Positions 13,601 to 26,700 of a stretch of DNA of 64,000 nucleotides are shown in pieces; position 1 is the stretch's first letter; the number at the start of each line of letters is the position of its first letter. The position numbers and the translations under genes are program-made. This DNA is from Vespula vulgaris (Eukaryota > Arthropoda > Insecta > Hymenoptera > Vespidae), in contig NC_066603.1 in assembly GCF_905475345.1 (NCBI RefSeq), forward strand, positions 186,001-250,000. Direction: 5' to 3'. The notes below the pieces were generated by a model. It did not search any database, had not been told where the DNA came from, and saw only the letters and a program-made list of their open reading frames with translations.

Positions 13601-16235
13601 CAGGTTTTCCGCAAAGTTGCTCCATTACGTTGAGAGAAGTTTGAGTTTTCTCGAATACGCGGCAAGTAAAACGGACTGGACATACCCTGTCAAGCACAAC
13701 ACGCACAACGGCTCGTCTCGCACGAGACATTTTTCGTAATAATTTTATACGAATCTAATCCGCGATCAAGGTGTCCGTAACTCGTCGTTAATAATCCCCC
13801 GAGCGCTCCCAACCCTCGGTCGAACGATTTTAAAAGCTTTACGCTCCAACTCTTACGTTGTATCTACTTTTGCAAGATGGGGCGTTGGTACGAGAAAGAA
13901 ATAAAAGGGCCGCTACATAAATTTCTAAGTTAAATCGACTTAACTCGGCCCGCCAAGTTCCCGTAGATCAACGTCCCGTCCACTTTGCCTTCTTTAAAAC
14001 CTTTTACGGAATAACGCGTAGCTTTTTTTTACGATTTACCGTACCGCACGGTCCTCCTCGATCCTCTCGAAAGGCACAAACGTTTCGCGTTAAGCGGTAC
14101 GAAGCGGATCGAAAGATTTTACGAGCTGCATCCGTGATAACGCCGACGCGCGCGGTAAATTTCTCGATTCTTCTCTTCGTCGGGTTCGTTTTTCCATCGA
14201 GAAAGAGAAGGCCGAATGGTTCTTTGATGCGTCTTCGATAGAACGAGGATGTATGATATTACGGAGCGTAATTACTCGTTAAGCCGTCTCGATGATACAT
14301 TCTTACGGAAAATGACGAGTCGTTAGAAATTGGAGAGAGGGAGAGAAAATTACAATGACAAAGTCCGGTACTCGCTCGTGCCGCGCGATCGCTGTCGTCT
14401 ACTTTACAACCCGACGCGCCAATGGGCATTGATTTTCAAAGCACGAACCACGAGAGTAGTCGCGGAACGCGTTTAATCGGACCGAGCGCGACGCGCGATC
14501 GGAACGCGTCCTCTAAACGGTACATGCTACGGGATAATCTCTCTCGTTTTTGCTTCTTTTTCGTCCATGGAATTCCATTAATAACGCGAGCAAGATCGAC
14601 GACGATTCCGCTTACACGACGTCGACGAGCTACGACGGACGCGGAAGTGTCGTCGGTTCGGTGACATCGCGACACGTTTTGCAGTTTATACGATATAGAG
14701 AGGGAATAAAAGAAAGGCATTTTGTATAATTCAAGTTAGAAAATGGAGCGGAAGCTGTTCGCAGATTGATAGGTAGATCGACTATCCTTCCGGATGGGAT
14801 ATTCATGAGAAGAAACGATCCAAGGAGTTTTTGCTCGTTTGCAAATCTACGTTTGAGAATCAGAATTCGATCGCGTATCGAACGGAAACGAACGACGTCG
14901 TCCGTACGACGTTTCGCGTAGCGTTCCAACGTGTACTTTCTTCTGAGCGCTCGCACGTGTATTTACCTACGTAAGACGAGGAACAGGAGAAAGAGAGCGC
15001 GATTTTCGAGCCTAATCTCTCAACGAAACGAATTCCACGAGGTGGAATTCAATTTTTTAGCCGTCGCTAAAGAACGGTAGTACGCCTTTCATTTGGATGA
15101 AAAGCAAGCAACGAACGAAAGTACGTAGGCGTAGCTACGGATGGGCCGCTTTTGATGTTTTCGGAGTAGAAATATTTCCGATATAAATAATACCACCACG
15201 AAACCGCCAATCCTCCCATCGCATCGAGCCACAAAACGTTTGAAAGCACGGTCTAGCTCGTAGCACTACAAATAATAACGATATTCCAGGCGAGTGAAAT
15301 TTTAGATTTACTCGTGTTTGCCGCGTCGCTGCTTAAACATTCATCAAAATACTCATACGATTTTCTCTATATTTCGTTATAACTCTAACCGCACGGAGAG
15401 CCGCTTTTATCGCGAAACCGCGAATAAAACCGCCCTATAAGCGTACCGATAAAAATGATGAGAGTTCGAAGAGAGAGAGAGAGAGAGAGAGGGGTAGAGA
15501 GAAAGAGAGAAAGAAGAAGAAAAGAAATTCAAAGATTTCATGCGTTCCTGCGAGAGACGTTTCGTCTAGTCGTTCAGAACGATCTCTTTCCTCGAAATTT
15601 ATGCGTCCTCGCGTAAGAATCGCGATCAATATTTAACGCGTTTAAAGAGAGATTCGCGAACGAGTACAAACGTCTTACGGTCGCGTCCGATTATATTCGT
15701 CGAATACAATATCAAATTCTGTTGGAAGACGTAGTTTGTTTCGAAGAACTAATTAAAAGAGAATAAATATTAAGTAAAGGCGCATAGTCGAGAATGGCGT
15801 TCCATAAAACCGGCACGGAAAGTTGGAAAGAGCGGTCGGACAAACGCTAGTCACGAATCGTCGTCTCGGAAGAACGCATCAGGAAAATCGACGATCTCAA
15901 ATCCCGAACGAGCTATCGTCGTCGTCGTCGTCGTCGCCGTCGACGTCGCCGTTGCCGTCGCCGGTGCTAGCCCGGAGGAGATTACAAGCGAATCCTCGAG
16001 CGTCGTTCCTCCTTTTCCTTCCTTCGTTCTTAACTCCCATCGACGAAAACCCGACGGATTCTTTTCGGTAGCGACACCGAACGCTGACAAAACTTTCCGC
16101 GATGATCTCCTCTCCAACTTTCGACTCCGTTCTTCCGAGACACCGACGATCGCAACGCGGACAAGAAATGAAATTACGCTCGATAATGAAGTTTACTCGA
16201 TTTTCCAAGTTTATTCTTCGAGAGAGATATAGATG

Positions 16236-16289
<54 letters not shown>

Positions 16290-19200
16290 GCGTTTCGCCC
16301 CAAGTCGAGCGTTGCTTTCGTTAGAGAAGGAAAAAAAATCGTATCCCAAAGATCTCGTTCTAACGAGATAATATTCGGAACTTTGGATCGGACAATTTCT
16401 TCCCTCGATATTCGGGTCAACGTCATCGACGAGAAGCAACGAAGAATGCTTGATACGATCGGGTTGGTTAAATTACCCTGTGGAAGAGAATGCGTCTTTC
16501 AGGCGCGCGCGTGCTTTATGACATATCTTCTTATCCATCGACAAAGTTTTAAACGCGTCCGACGATTTTTAAAAAGATGAAACTCGAAGATAAATTCGTC
16601 CAACGAGATCGTTCGACCTATTCTCTACTCGTAGACGATATTCACGACTAAAGTTGCTGTTTCTTTTTTTTTTTTTTCAGGGTATTCCGACGCTGATCAT
16701 AGCTGTAGCCGGAATCGACGATGCTGCGTCGGTCGCAATATACGGCATCGTAAAGAGCGTCATGTTCTCTCACGACGCTCTTTGGTATCAGATTCTTCAA
16801 GGACCCATCGCTATAGTCGGTGGTCTCGGCTTCGGTATACTCTGGGGCTGTTTGGCGAAATACGTTCCGGAAAAGGGTGACGTGAGTATTCTCTTTCTTT
16901 CGGGTTTTCCCTTCTCCCAATAGCATTCTCATATTTAATGGAAAAGTTTAACGATATCCGTCTAAAGTAAACTAAGAACCAACGAAGGCAAATCGAATTT
17001 GGTCCAATTGCATCACGGAAAAATTATGTTTGCGAAATATTTAAGAGGTACGGAGATAAAGGAAATAAATGTTTGCGATAAATGTCAAAGAGTACTCGTC
17101 GACGTTTAAAAACTCCTCAACGAACAGAAAAAAAGAAGATCTTTTCAACGATCGTTAGATAAATGAAGAAGTCAACGCTATCGAGATAACGCCGTTGTTA
17201 TTAACGCGTTGATCGTGTAATTTTCTTAGAAACTAATTGACGGAAAAAATGTGAAATCGTGAAAAAAATTTCACGAGTTTTTTCTAGATAAGGAATTGGA
17301 GTAGCGTTCGTTTCGAGGGAATCGTCCTTCGACGTAAGCGAACGCAACGCATCGATTCGAAAATTCGTCGATCGCGTAAAGAGGCTCGTTCGCGAGGACA
17401 TGAACGGGGACGGGGACGGTCAGCCGTTCTCTCTCTCTCTCTCTCTCTCTTGAGAGCGTCGTCCGTCACTCGAATAATAGGTCTTAATGCCCTCGACGCG
17501 GCGCGACGTTTGTTCGACGAACCGTGTGATTCCCGTCGTTACTGATTTATCGACGCCCTCGAGCGGTCTCGCGGCGAATACGAGAGAGCGCGAGAGCGCG
17601 CGATTAAGGACGCAGCCTCGTTAGCGCGGCTTGCCAACTGGAATATCTACGAGACGACGATTCGTTTTCTTCTTCTCCGTCTTATTACCGTCGCTACTAC
17701 TATCGTTCCGATCGTTACGGATATGTTTCTCGCGCGTCTGCCTACTTAATATCTTCAGGCGTATCTCTACTCGAATTCCCTTTTGTCTTACTCTCTCTCT
17801 CTCTCATTTCTCTTTGTTAAGAGGAGAGGATCGAGGAAACGCGCGAGAAATCGATCGATCGATCCGAGCAACGAATCGTAGCTTCTACCGACATTAGCAG
17901 GGAATAATCGCGTCCTTCGATAAGCGAAACGTCGATATAAGCTTAGCGCTTACGAGTTCGTGGCTTTATATCAGCTTTCGGGCCCTCTTCTCGAAAGACG
18001 AACCGACTATAAAATCCTCGAACAAAGTATCATCGAGATCGAGACGCTGTACCACCCGCTAACGACCGATCCCACCTGTTGGTCGACGTCAGACGTACGT
18101 ACGTACGTACGTCGTATTAACTACGTACTCCTACGGCGAAAAAATGAGATTCGACCATCCAACGAATACGCGAGTACACGAAGATGAGGGTCGACGCGTC
18201 GTTGTGCGACAGCAAAAGAATCTTGTTGCTGTCGTCTACGTTTTCCAAGCTTCTTATATCGATTTTAAAAATTAATTCTTCCCACGTCGCGCGGTCACGT
18301 TGTACGAGACATCTTCGGCAAGAGTTATACACTTCCAAAGGGAGTATCGCAATCTCGTGTAAACTACCGAAGCAAACGGTTGCTTCCGTCTCCTTCTCTT
18401 TTCTTCTTTTCCTTCTCGAAAGTAAAGAGAAAACGGACAAGTTTGGAGACGCGCATTATCCCGCTAGGAAGATCGATCGTCCTCGATCGAGTTGGAAGTA
18501 AGAGGAAGATCTCTCTCTTTCTCCGTCCCCCGCTTGGAAGTCTTCTTCCCTACTTTCGTCTCCCTCCCATCGATCGAGAAAAGCCAAAGAGCACTCTGCT
18601 CGTGAGATACGATAAAGTGCATTAATGACGGACCGAGAGGGTCCTTTCTTTCGATTTACCGAGTTATGCTTTTCGTGCGACTCTTGCTGTTCCTCCGTTT
18701 CTACGATCAGGTTACGGAAAAACGTAGGAAAAAAAGTATCGTCGCTCGCGCGACGACATTGCACGCGGCCGTTGATCAATGCTCGCGAAGAAGCAAATTC
18801 CAATTCGGAACAATTTTTTTCCCAAAGTCGATTTCTCGACTTTAAAGTTCTTTTAATTATTCGATCGTTGCTTTTTTTTCACCTTGAGACATCCTCCTTC
18901 CGGCGAAGAATTTATCATTCGCGTTCTTTCTTCGTGATCTATAGGCGACTCGGTTTTGTATCGATCGAGTTGCAAACATCGACCGATTCGAAAATGTAGT
19001 TTCTGGCGAAACGAATTCTCGGTCGTTCGAGAAAGAAAGAAAACGTACGAGCGAACGAATTATAGAGTTTCGAATCGTTGAGTTTCTCCTCGTAGTTTTC
19101 CGTAGTCGAACGCGGGGGAAATAAATCGTCGTCATGGCGAAAATGGAAATCGATTTGCCGAGAAACTGATTGGAATTTGCTTCGTACGAAAGTATCGCCT

Positions 19201-22200
19201 TCGACGTCGTGTCCCGATAGAATCGATATTTTCGTTTTACAAAGAAAATCTCTCGATCGAGAAAACGTCGCTTTTTCGGTAAATAAAGCGTCGAATTGGT
19301 CTTATAGAGCGAGTTACTTTGATTTCATTGACATAAGCGATACTCGCGAGATGCGAGAAAGGATGAAAGACGAGGCACATTTTCGAGGTCGTTGCGTTCG
19401 CGCGAGACGACGACTAAAGTAGCACGGCGTGCGATTAAAAACTTTAAGGTTAAAAAAGCGAAAAGGAGAACACGGAGAATAAACCGGGCGATTTTGAAAA
19501 CGGAACGAGCTTTTACTTTGTAGGAGAGGAGAGAGAGGGCTTGTAGGTCGAGTTGCCAAGGGATATTCAACCAATTGCGTTCCTCGAGTACGCTTCCCGC
19601 ATACACGTGCACGCGCGCACACACACACACACACACAGTGGATTCAAGTTTATACAAATTTCGCCTTTAACCAAACCGATAAACTAACGACGAGAATGGC
19701 CGATTTCGTACGGATTCTCAACGATCTCGCAAAACGGTACGCAAATTCTACTCGCGCGAGAAGCTTTCGAGGGCGAGCCTGGATCCAGTCGCGTGGTACG
19801 ATATAAAGGGTGAATCGTGTCTATAGTTTTTATCCAAAACGTCCCACTTGTTACGAAATATAGAGAGAAGGACTTTGAAAAAGAGTCGTGCATGCATAGC
19901 GATTACATAAATTATAACTTATATCGTACATCGTGGCGGGTTCTCGAGAGTTCTCCTTATCTTTAACGACCGGAACACCTTGGGTAATTCGGGTATGAGC
20001 GTTGAGCGAGCCACCCGGTATACGTGTACGCTGTCTATAATATATACCATACACGTTTGCGTCCGTGCACGTGCACGGACGCAAACGTACGAGTCGAAAG
20101 AGAAAATACGCAAAGCAGGGCAGTGGGTCGAACGAGATACATAGGGTCGTCCACCCCTCTGGCCTGTCCTCCTCCTATATGCACCCTCGCAGCTGCTTAC
20201 AAATCTGGATCTCTTGCACGGAATCGGATAAATCCACTTTCGTCGGATAAATCTACTTCGGTTGCTCCCCAGAAGCGGGAGGAGCGAAGGGAAGGTGACG
20301 GTGCCGGTGAGTTTATATTCTTGAAATCTAAATATACTGCGGGCTCACCGTAAATCGCATAACGATTTATTCGGCTTAACATACGATTTAATCTATGCGC
20401 GCGCCATCGAATTTACGATATGAATTTCGCGTTGGAGGTTAGCCATAGATACGTTTACCCGGCTATATCGTTTCGCTAACGAAATATCCGTTTATTCCGA
20501 GTATGATTTATTTTTTACCGATAGCTAATTCGTGGCCCATTCGGATAACAACGAAACGCGAGGAAGGGCACGAATGAGCGAGGAAACGAAAAGATGCGAA
20601 CAAAAATAGAAAAAAAGAGAAAAGCAGGATAGTGGGTCGATCGAGGAGAGAGAGAGAGAGGTTGCTCCTATAGAGTAGATATACAGTACCTACACAGTTA
20701 CTCGTCCCAGTGCATCCTCGCGAGCCAGGATTCTTCTTTGCACGAATCCCAGATGCAATAGCGACGCGCTATGTGCAAAGTGCATCGGCCCGCGAAATGC
20801 GCGTTTCTACGAGAACAAGAACGCCTATCTCGGCTTCTACGATATAAGATTTCACTCGCCAAAACGAACGTTTTAACGCGCTTGTTTGCCATAGCAAAAA
20901 AAAAGGAGAAGAAACGCAATTTCCAGAGACCGATTGTTCAAATTCTTCTTCTCTTCTCCATCGGTCTTCCTCTGACGTATACACAGAGAGACACAGGCAT
21001 CAAGGGGTATTTGGTATTCTTCGAAATTATATTGCGAGCTAACGAAAGACGCCGTTCGAGATACAATTTTAATATTCTACTCGCAGTTGAGATCAATTTT
21101 CCTTGATTTCTTTGAAAGAGCTTTCATTAACGCGGTAAAGAACGATATTAAATACAACGATACTATAAAAACGAAATATCGCTCTCCTATGTACGATGTG
21201 ATACGCTTGACGTTGAGAGATCGCAATTACCATAAAATAATGCGCTAATAAAATCGAGAACAAATAAAGCGGCTTACCTGAGAAAAGTTTCGATTCCAAC
21301 TCGTAGCACCGCCGAATAGATACTGACGGCACAAAGTCGAGTCGCGTTACGAGAAAGGAATATTATTATTTATCAGCGGCCCTCCCTTCGATGACGCACT
21401 TGTGTGCGTGTTCGAACGCGTAAGCTAGCATAACGTAGAGGGGGGAAAAAAAACGAAAACAAAACGAAACGAAACGAAAGAAAACAAGAACGGGACGTGA
21501 CTCGTCGTTGTGTACAAACGAATATGCCCGTAAGAGGAATTTTATAACGTTGACTTTTTTTTCTTTTCGAAACAAAAACTGGATAAGCTCGATATTTCGT
21601 TCGAATTAATTTGCGTAAAATTTTACGTAAAAATTCGAATCGTTGTTTTTAATAGTATCGAAGGGGTCATCTTGTATCGCTGTCGCCTTTGTACGAATTT
21701 GACTGCTACCAGTTGGTATATATGGAATAAATGCTCGATTTTTATTACGTTCAACTCAAAAAGGTTTTCGAGAGCCTATCGAATTCAGTGTTTCCGTAAA
21801 TTCCGAATGCGGTGGACGCGACCCGGATCGTTTATCAACCATCCACTGTCTCGCGTCGAGCAGGTGTGCACACCACGAATGCGAGAGAAAGAGTAAAGGG
21901 GGGAAACGGAGGGAGACGAAGAGAGAAAGAGAGAGAACAGGCGAAATTTTATGTACGTGGCATAGTGGGAAGAAAAAAATGTGACGAATGGCTATCAATG
22001 CGAGTGTTTACATGCAATTCGATCGGTCGACCGCCCGTTAGTTAGACGGCAACGTTTTTACCATAGATATGTTTATTTATTTTCAATCTCCTTCTTTTTC
22101 TCTTTTCTTCTCGATGCGTCCCATTCATTCCAAATCGACGAACCTTTTCAATATTTGCCGTACATTAAAACGCTCGATGAAACGATCAATGGCGTATGTA

Positions 22201-23685
22201 AAAATAAGTTGTATCCATCGTACGTCCTGTCAAACGTGCACGCCTGGGTACGTACGGGAGAATGCACGATATAGCATAATGTTTAGCCAATTTCCATATT
22301 AATGTAAATACGCTATACGTCACGAATGGTATTATCTCTCGACATCCGGACGAACGAATATCGATCGCGCCGATACGTACGCGCGTATCCGCGTATTTAC
22401 GGACTCGCTAAGTGTCCGAATATTTCTGCGACTCGTTTTCTCCGAGCTCCGCGCACGCGACTTTTAAATACTTCCAAAGGAACGTCTAGTATCGGACGTT
22501 ATAAAAGGGAGAACTCCGAAAATTAGGTTTCTCTTCTCATAGATCTTTTCAAACGAGAGGCAAAGGACGGAGAATGCGAATTTGGTTTCTTTCCCGGGTA
22601 AACGAGACGAAAAATAGCGTAAAGAAAAGTGTCGTTCCACTCTCATGAATTGCAAATTACAAAAATGAGATCGAGAGAGGGAGAGGGAGGGAGGGAGAAA
22701 GAGAGGATGGCTCGTAAAGAAGCGAGAGACGAATTACGTCGATAGCCATCCAACAATCCGTCGTGCTTTCATAAGAGCGGAGCTAACTGCGAATGCAGCA
22801 ACGCCGGTCTATGAAGCAGTTCATTTTGCGAGAGTTGCAGCCTGCTACGATAATGAAGAAGCCAACGAAGAATATATTTGCTCTACGATGCTCGAACCGA
22901 ACTCTTCTCTCTCGCTCTGTGCTCGGATGTTACGTGAAAAAGCAAACATTTACATATTTACTTTTTCGCGTGACATCTGGCCGTAATAATCCGTGGCGCG
23001 TTACGGAAACGCGATCGTTACGACGACACGTTGAATAAAGTCATCCGAGAAAAAGCGACTATCGACTATATTTTAATCTCCGATAAATCTCCAAAGAGGG
23101 ATGCTCGAAGTCGCGCGCTGCTGAAAAAACGTAAAAGATCGTGTTCAGGGTCGAAGGAGAGGGGAGCCTCGACGAGGAGCGTCGACTTTAGGAAAAATCT
23201 AAATCATTGCGATTCGCGGGCGACCTCGTCTTTGAAAAGCTCCGAGAAGAGATCGAATCCCGAGTAAAGCCAGGGAACAAGAGTTACGAATCGAGTTGGA
23301 AAGTCGGGGCAACACCTGCTTAAAGGACGAATCTTTTCTTTTTTATTTCTTATTGCGATCACGTCGCGCGTACATAGACGAAACGTAGACGCGGTAGACG
23401 GAGAAGAAAAGGATGGACGAAAGTAAGTACACGAAGACACGTACGACGAACGTAGGACGTTCATCCGTTTTCGAAATATCGATTGCAAGGAATTTGAAAT
23501 TCAATTCCTGCTTCGAAAGTTGCAAAGTTTCGTCGTCGCGGCGATGGCAAAGGCGCCGACGACGCTTATCGATTTGGGCGAATTAAATGTTTGTGTACGG
23601 ATTCGGTCGGAACTTGGTTGCCGCATTGGCACCTGCATTGCCTCCCTAACGTCCCCGCACACAACAAATCTCCTGCTCCTTTTCC

Positions 23686-23720
<35 letters not shown>

Positions 23721-26700
23721 CTCTCGCGTACACTAGACTTTGCCAGTTTCAATTACCTTTCTACGACTTTACGAATTACAACGCAAGATACTTAGCCGCG
23801 CAACGAGCGTTGTTACCTACATTCGTTACGGGGCTACCAAGAGACCGTCTGGAATTTCTCACGATTATGCCAATTATCGTACGCTCCGCCCTATATTGCT
23901 ATCCTCTAAATCCTAGCCAAGAGTTTGGAATTCTTTCTCTCTTTAACTCGCGACGATTTTTAATCGTTCGCCGAGGACGACTCGGAGAAATAGTCGAAAT
24001 ACCGCGTGTTTGACTTCCCTCGAAAATACGAGGATTATACGCAGGCTTTGTGTTCCGCTACCCTTTAATACCACCTGTTTCGAGTTTATTGAAGGACGCT
24101 CTTAGAAAGTTTCGTTGGACGGGGAACGAGGACAAGTGGCTTATGTTGAAAGTTTGCGGGCGGAATTGTTTGCAAATTTACTGTCGTATTATTTTATGAT
24201 AATATTGCTTTTAGGAGAAACCCTTGGAGAAAAGTAAAACGTTAATTTTTATCCGAGGACGCGACTTTGGGAAACTGACCTATCCCGGAAACTTGGCCGA
24301 ACGAGATTTAAAATTTGCGCGAGTGCTTCAAAGTCTACGATTTTCAAGATAACGCTAAATACTCGCTAACGCGGTGAATTCGAGATGGTAGCTCGTTTGG
24401 TTTTCTGGAAAAGACCGTCCGAGATAAATCCTCCATGCGGAAAGCTAATGTGGTTAACCTTTTATGAAAAAATACGAATAACAAAGAGACAAAAGGAAGA
24501 GAACGATGATATACGCGGTAGCACGGTGGTACAACACTTTGGCGCATCCAGAGCGCACATCCTATAACGATTTTCTTTCGTGTTTCCACTTTGCGTTTTT
24601 CCAGCCACGAGTTTTTTGTGACGACAATAAAACGTCGATTGGTACGTTCGTTGGTACGATGGAAAATTGGATACCTAGTGGGAATACATGTATCTCTTTC
24701 TCTCTCTTCCCCCTTCCGAGACCAAAGAAATATCGTATTCGCGAATTCCGTGATACATGCGAAATTGAATCCTCCTGGAATCGGCAAGAAGACACTTCCG
24801 TTTCGAGAGATAAGAAAAACAAACATTCAAGAGTATTACAGAGGGATTTCGAGGTTTCTTCGAATCAAAGCGAAAGTTACGACCCGCGTTGAAAACCGAG
24901 AGCTTTCTCGAATGACAACGAGCGAACGTTCTTCGTCCTATCCGATGAAAGATCGCGTCTCCGACACCTCTATTTATCATAAAGCAAAGAGCTCGTCTCC
25001 TAGCTAATAAAAAAGTATATCTTAAATCATATTCCTCTCGGCAGCGTCTCCTACGATACGTATCGAATGTACGTACGTATACGAGACGTCTTTGTACCTT
25101 GGCCGCTCATGTTTCATGCATATCGCAAATATTTTCGATAGCCATGAGACATAAATTATCCATTCTCGAGAAGCAAAGCCCTTCCTTTACGAAACTGGAG
25201 GATTAATGTCGTTATCTTCGTAGTCGAGGAGTAAATAAGATACGCTCGATCGACGGCTCGATTCGAAGCGACGTCGCCGAATCGAAAAAGTTCACGGGAT
25301 ATTTAACGCGAGTGAAGCACTCTTTTTAACGGAGAACTTGGTCTCGTTCCTTAAAAAGGAACTCGAGCTGGTTACAGGCCCTTTGTGCGATGGCACAAAC
25401 GGGAAAACGTTTCTTTTTTTCTCTCCTCCTTTCCTTTCCCGGAAGTCTATCGGTCTCTCGCACACGTACGCATTTGCGTGAACGCCTACCCCGTGTTGGT
25501 GTTCGCGTTCGTGTTGGAAATGATCGATAAAGCGAGGGAGAGAGAGGGAAACGAACGGCGAAGAAGACGGTTGTCGCGGAAACGCAATATTCCTCGACTT
25601 ACGGCAATATCCCGACGCATTCACGAGAGTCTAGCGGGATACCGCGTACTTCTTTCATCGATGGAATCTTTAGTTTCTCTCGCGCTCGCTCGCTCTCCGC
25701 GCCGCCAAAATTTCATAACACCGAGCGCGAGTTGAATGCACGAGGCGAAAAATAACTCCGACGAGAATTTCTTTCTCCGTACCTTTTTTTATTTTCTCTT
25801 CTCTTTTTCGAATTCTTCGAGGGAAAAAAAGTGTCAGCGGGTACACGTAAATCCGACTCCATTATACTACGATGGTATACGACCATTCTAAACGCAGTTT
25901 TACAAATATTTCCGCACTGTACCTCTCGAGTAATCTTGTTCATTTAAATGTTAAGTCTACCGAAAAGTTCTCTGCCTGCTTAGCGTACAATTATTTTTAA
26001 ATACCTAAAGAAAAATGTTTCACATAAAACGGACAGAACTGTACGCTGGAATTTATACTTTTGTCTGTAAAAACGGTACGTACGGATATACCCGATTTCT
26101 CGCGCGGGTCGTGTTTCTCGAAAAAGATGGATTACATCGATTCGATACTTTGCCCGTACGGAGCACGACACGTTTCCGACGACTCGCTCGTTAAAGAAAA
26201 CTGGACTTGGCGTAAAGGGAGCCCGAGTCGCCGGAACGATCGCCCACGGAAATGAGGTAGGATTTCAAACGGCTGGGGAGGCGAAGAAACGAGATAGAGA
26301 GAGAGAGAGAGAGAGAGAAAAGAGGATATCGATTCGTCAAAGGTCAAGGTAAATATGTAATCGAACGAAATTAAAGAGTCGACGAAATCGAAAGATGAAG
26401 CCTCGAGAGAGAGAGTCTCGATCGTGTTCTCGCGCGTCTTTGACGATCGTTTTACCGAGACGAAATCTTTGATGTAATAAAAAGGAACTAAAGATCGGTC
26501 CGATTCCTTTGAGAAAGCGCAACCTTTAAAATCCTTCCCTTTGTTTCTTGTCGAGAGAGAGGAGATCGAACGAGAGAGCTCGGTTAAAACGAGCTCTAGA
26601 ATTCAAAGTTACCGAGATCGTATTCTTTCGGTACTCTTTCGGAACGAAGTACTACGGTCGAACATATATATATAGAGGGGAACGTATGAAAGTGTAACGG

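Larger units (their letters stand above)
12700..16680 (+). other. NHA intron 3 (4.0 kb), no gene recognised
   Basis: Donor GTAAAT, acceptor preceded by a 14-T run and CAG. It contains a GAATA/GGAAT pentamer tract (13368-13421), a small hairpin (15030-15050), a GTC-rich triplet tract (15916-15963) and a 47-bp AT repeat (16239-16285). No coding signal recognised. Confidence 0.8.

Noticed and set aside
20024..20113. The same peptide word appearing on both strands near the large palindrome
   Set aside because: A direct consequence of the 36-bp palindrome, not of coding.
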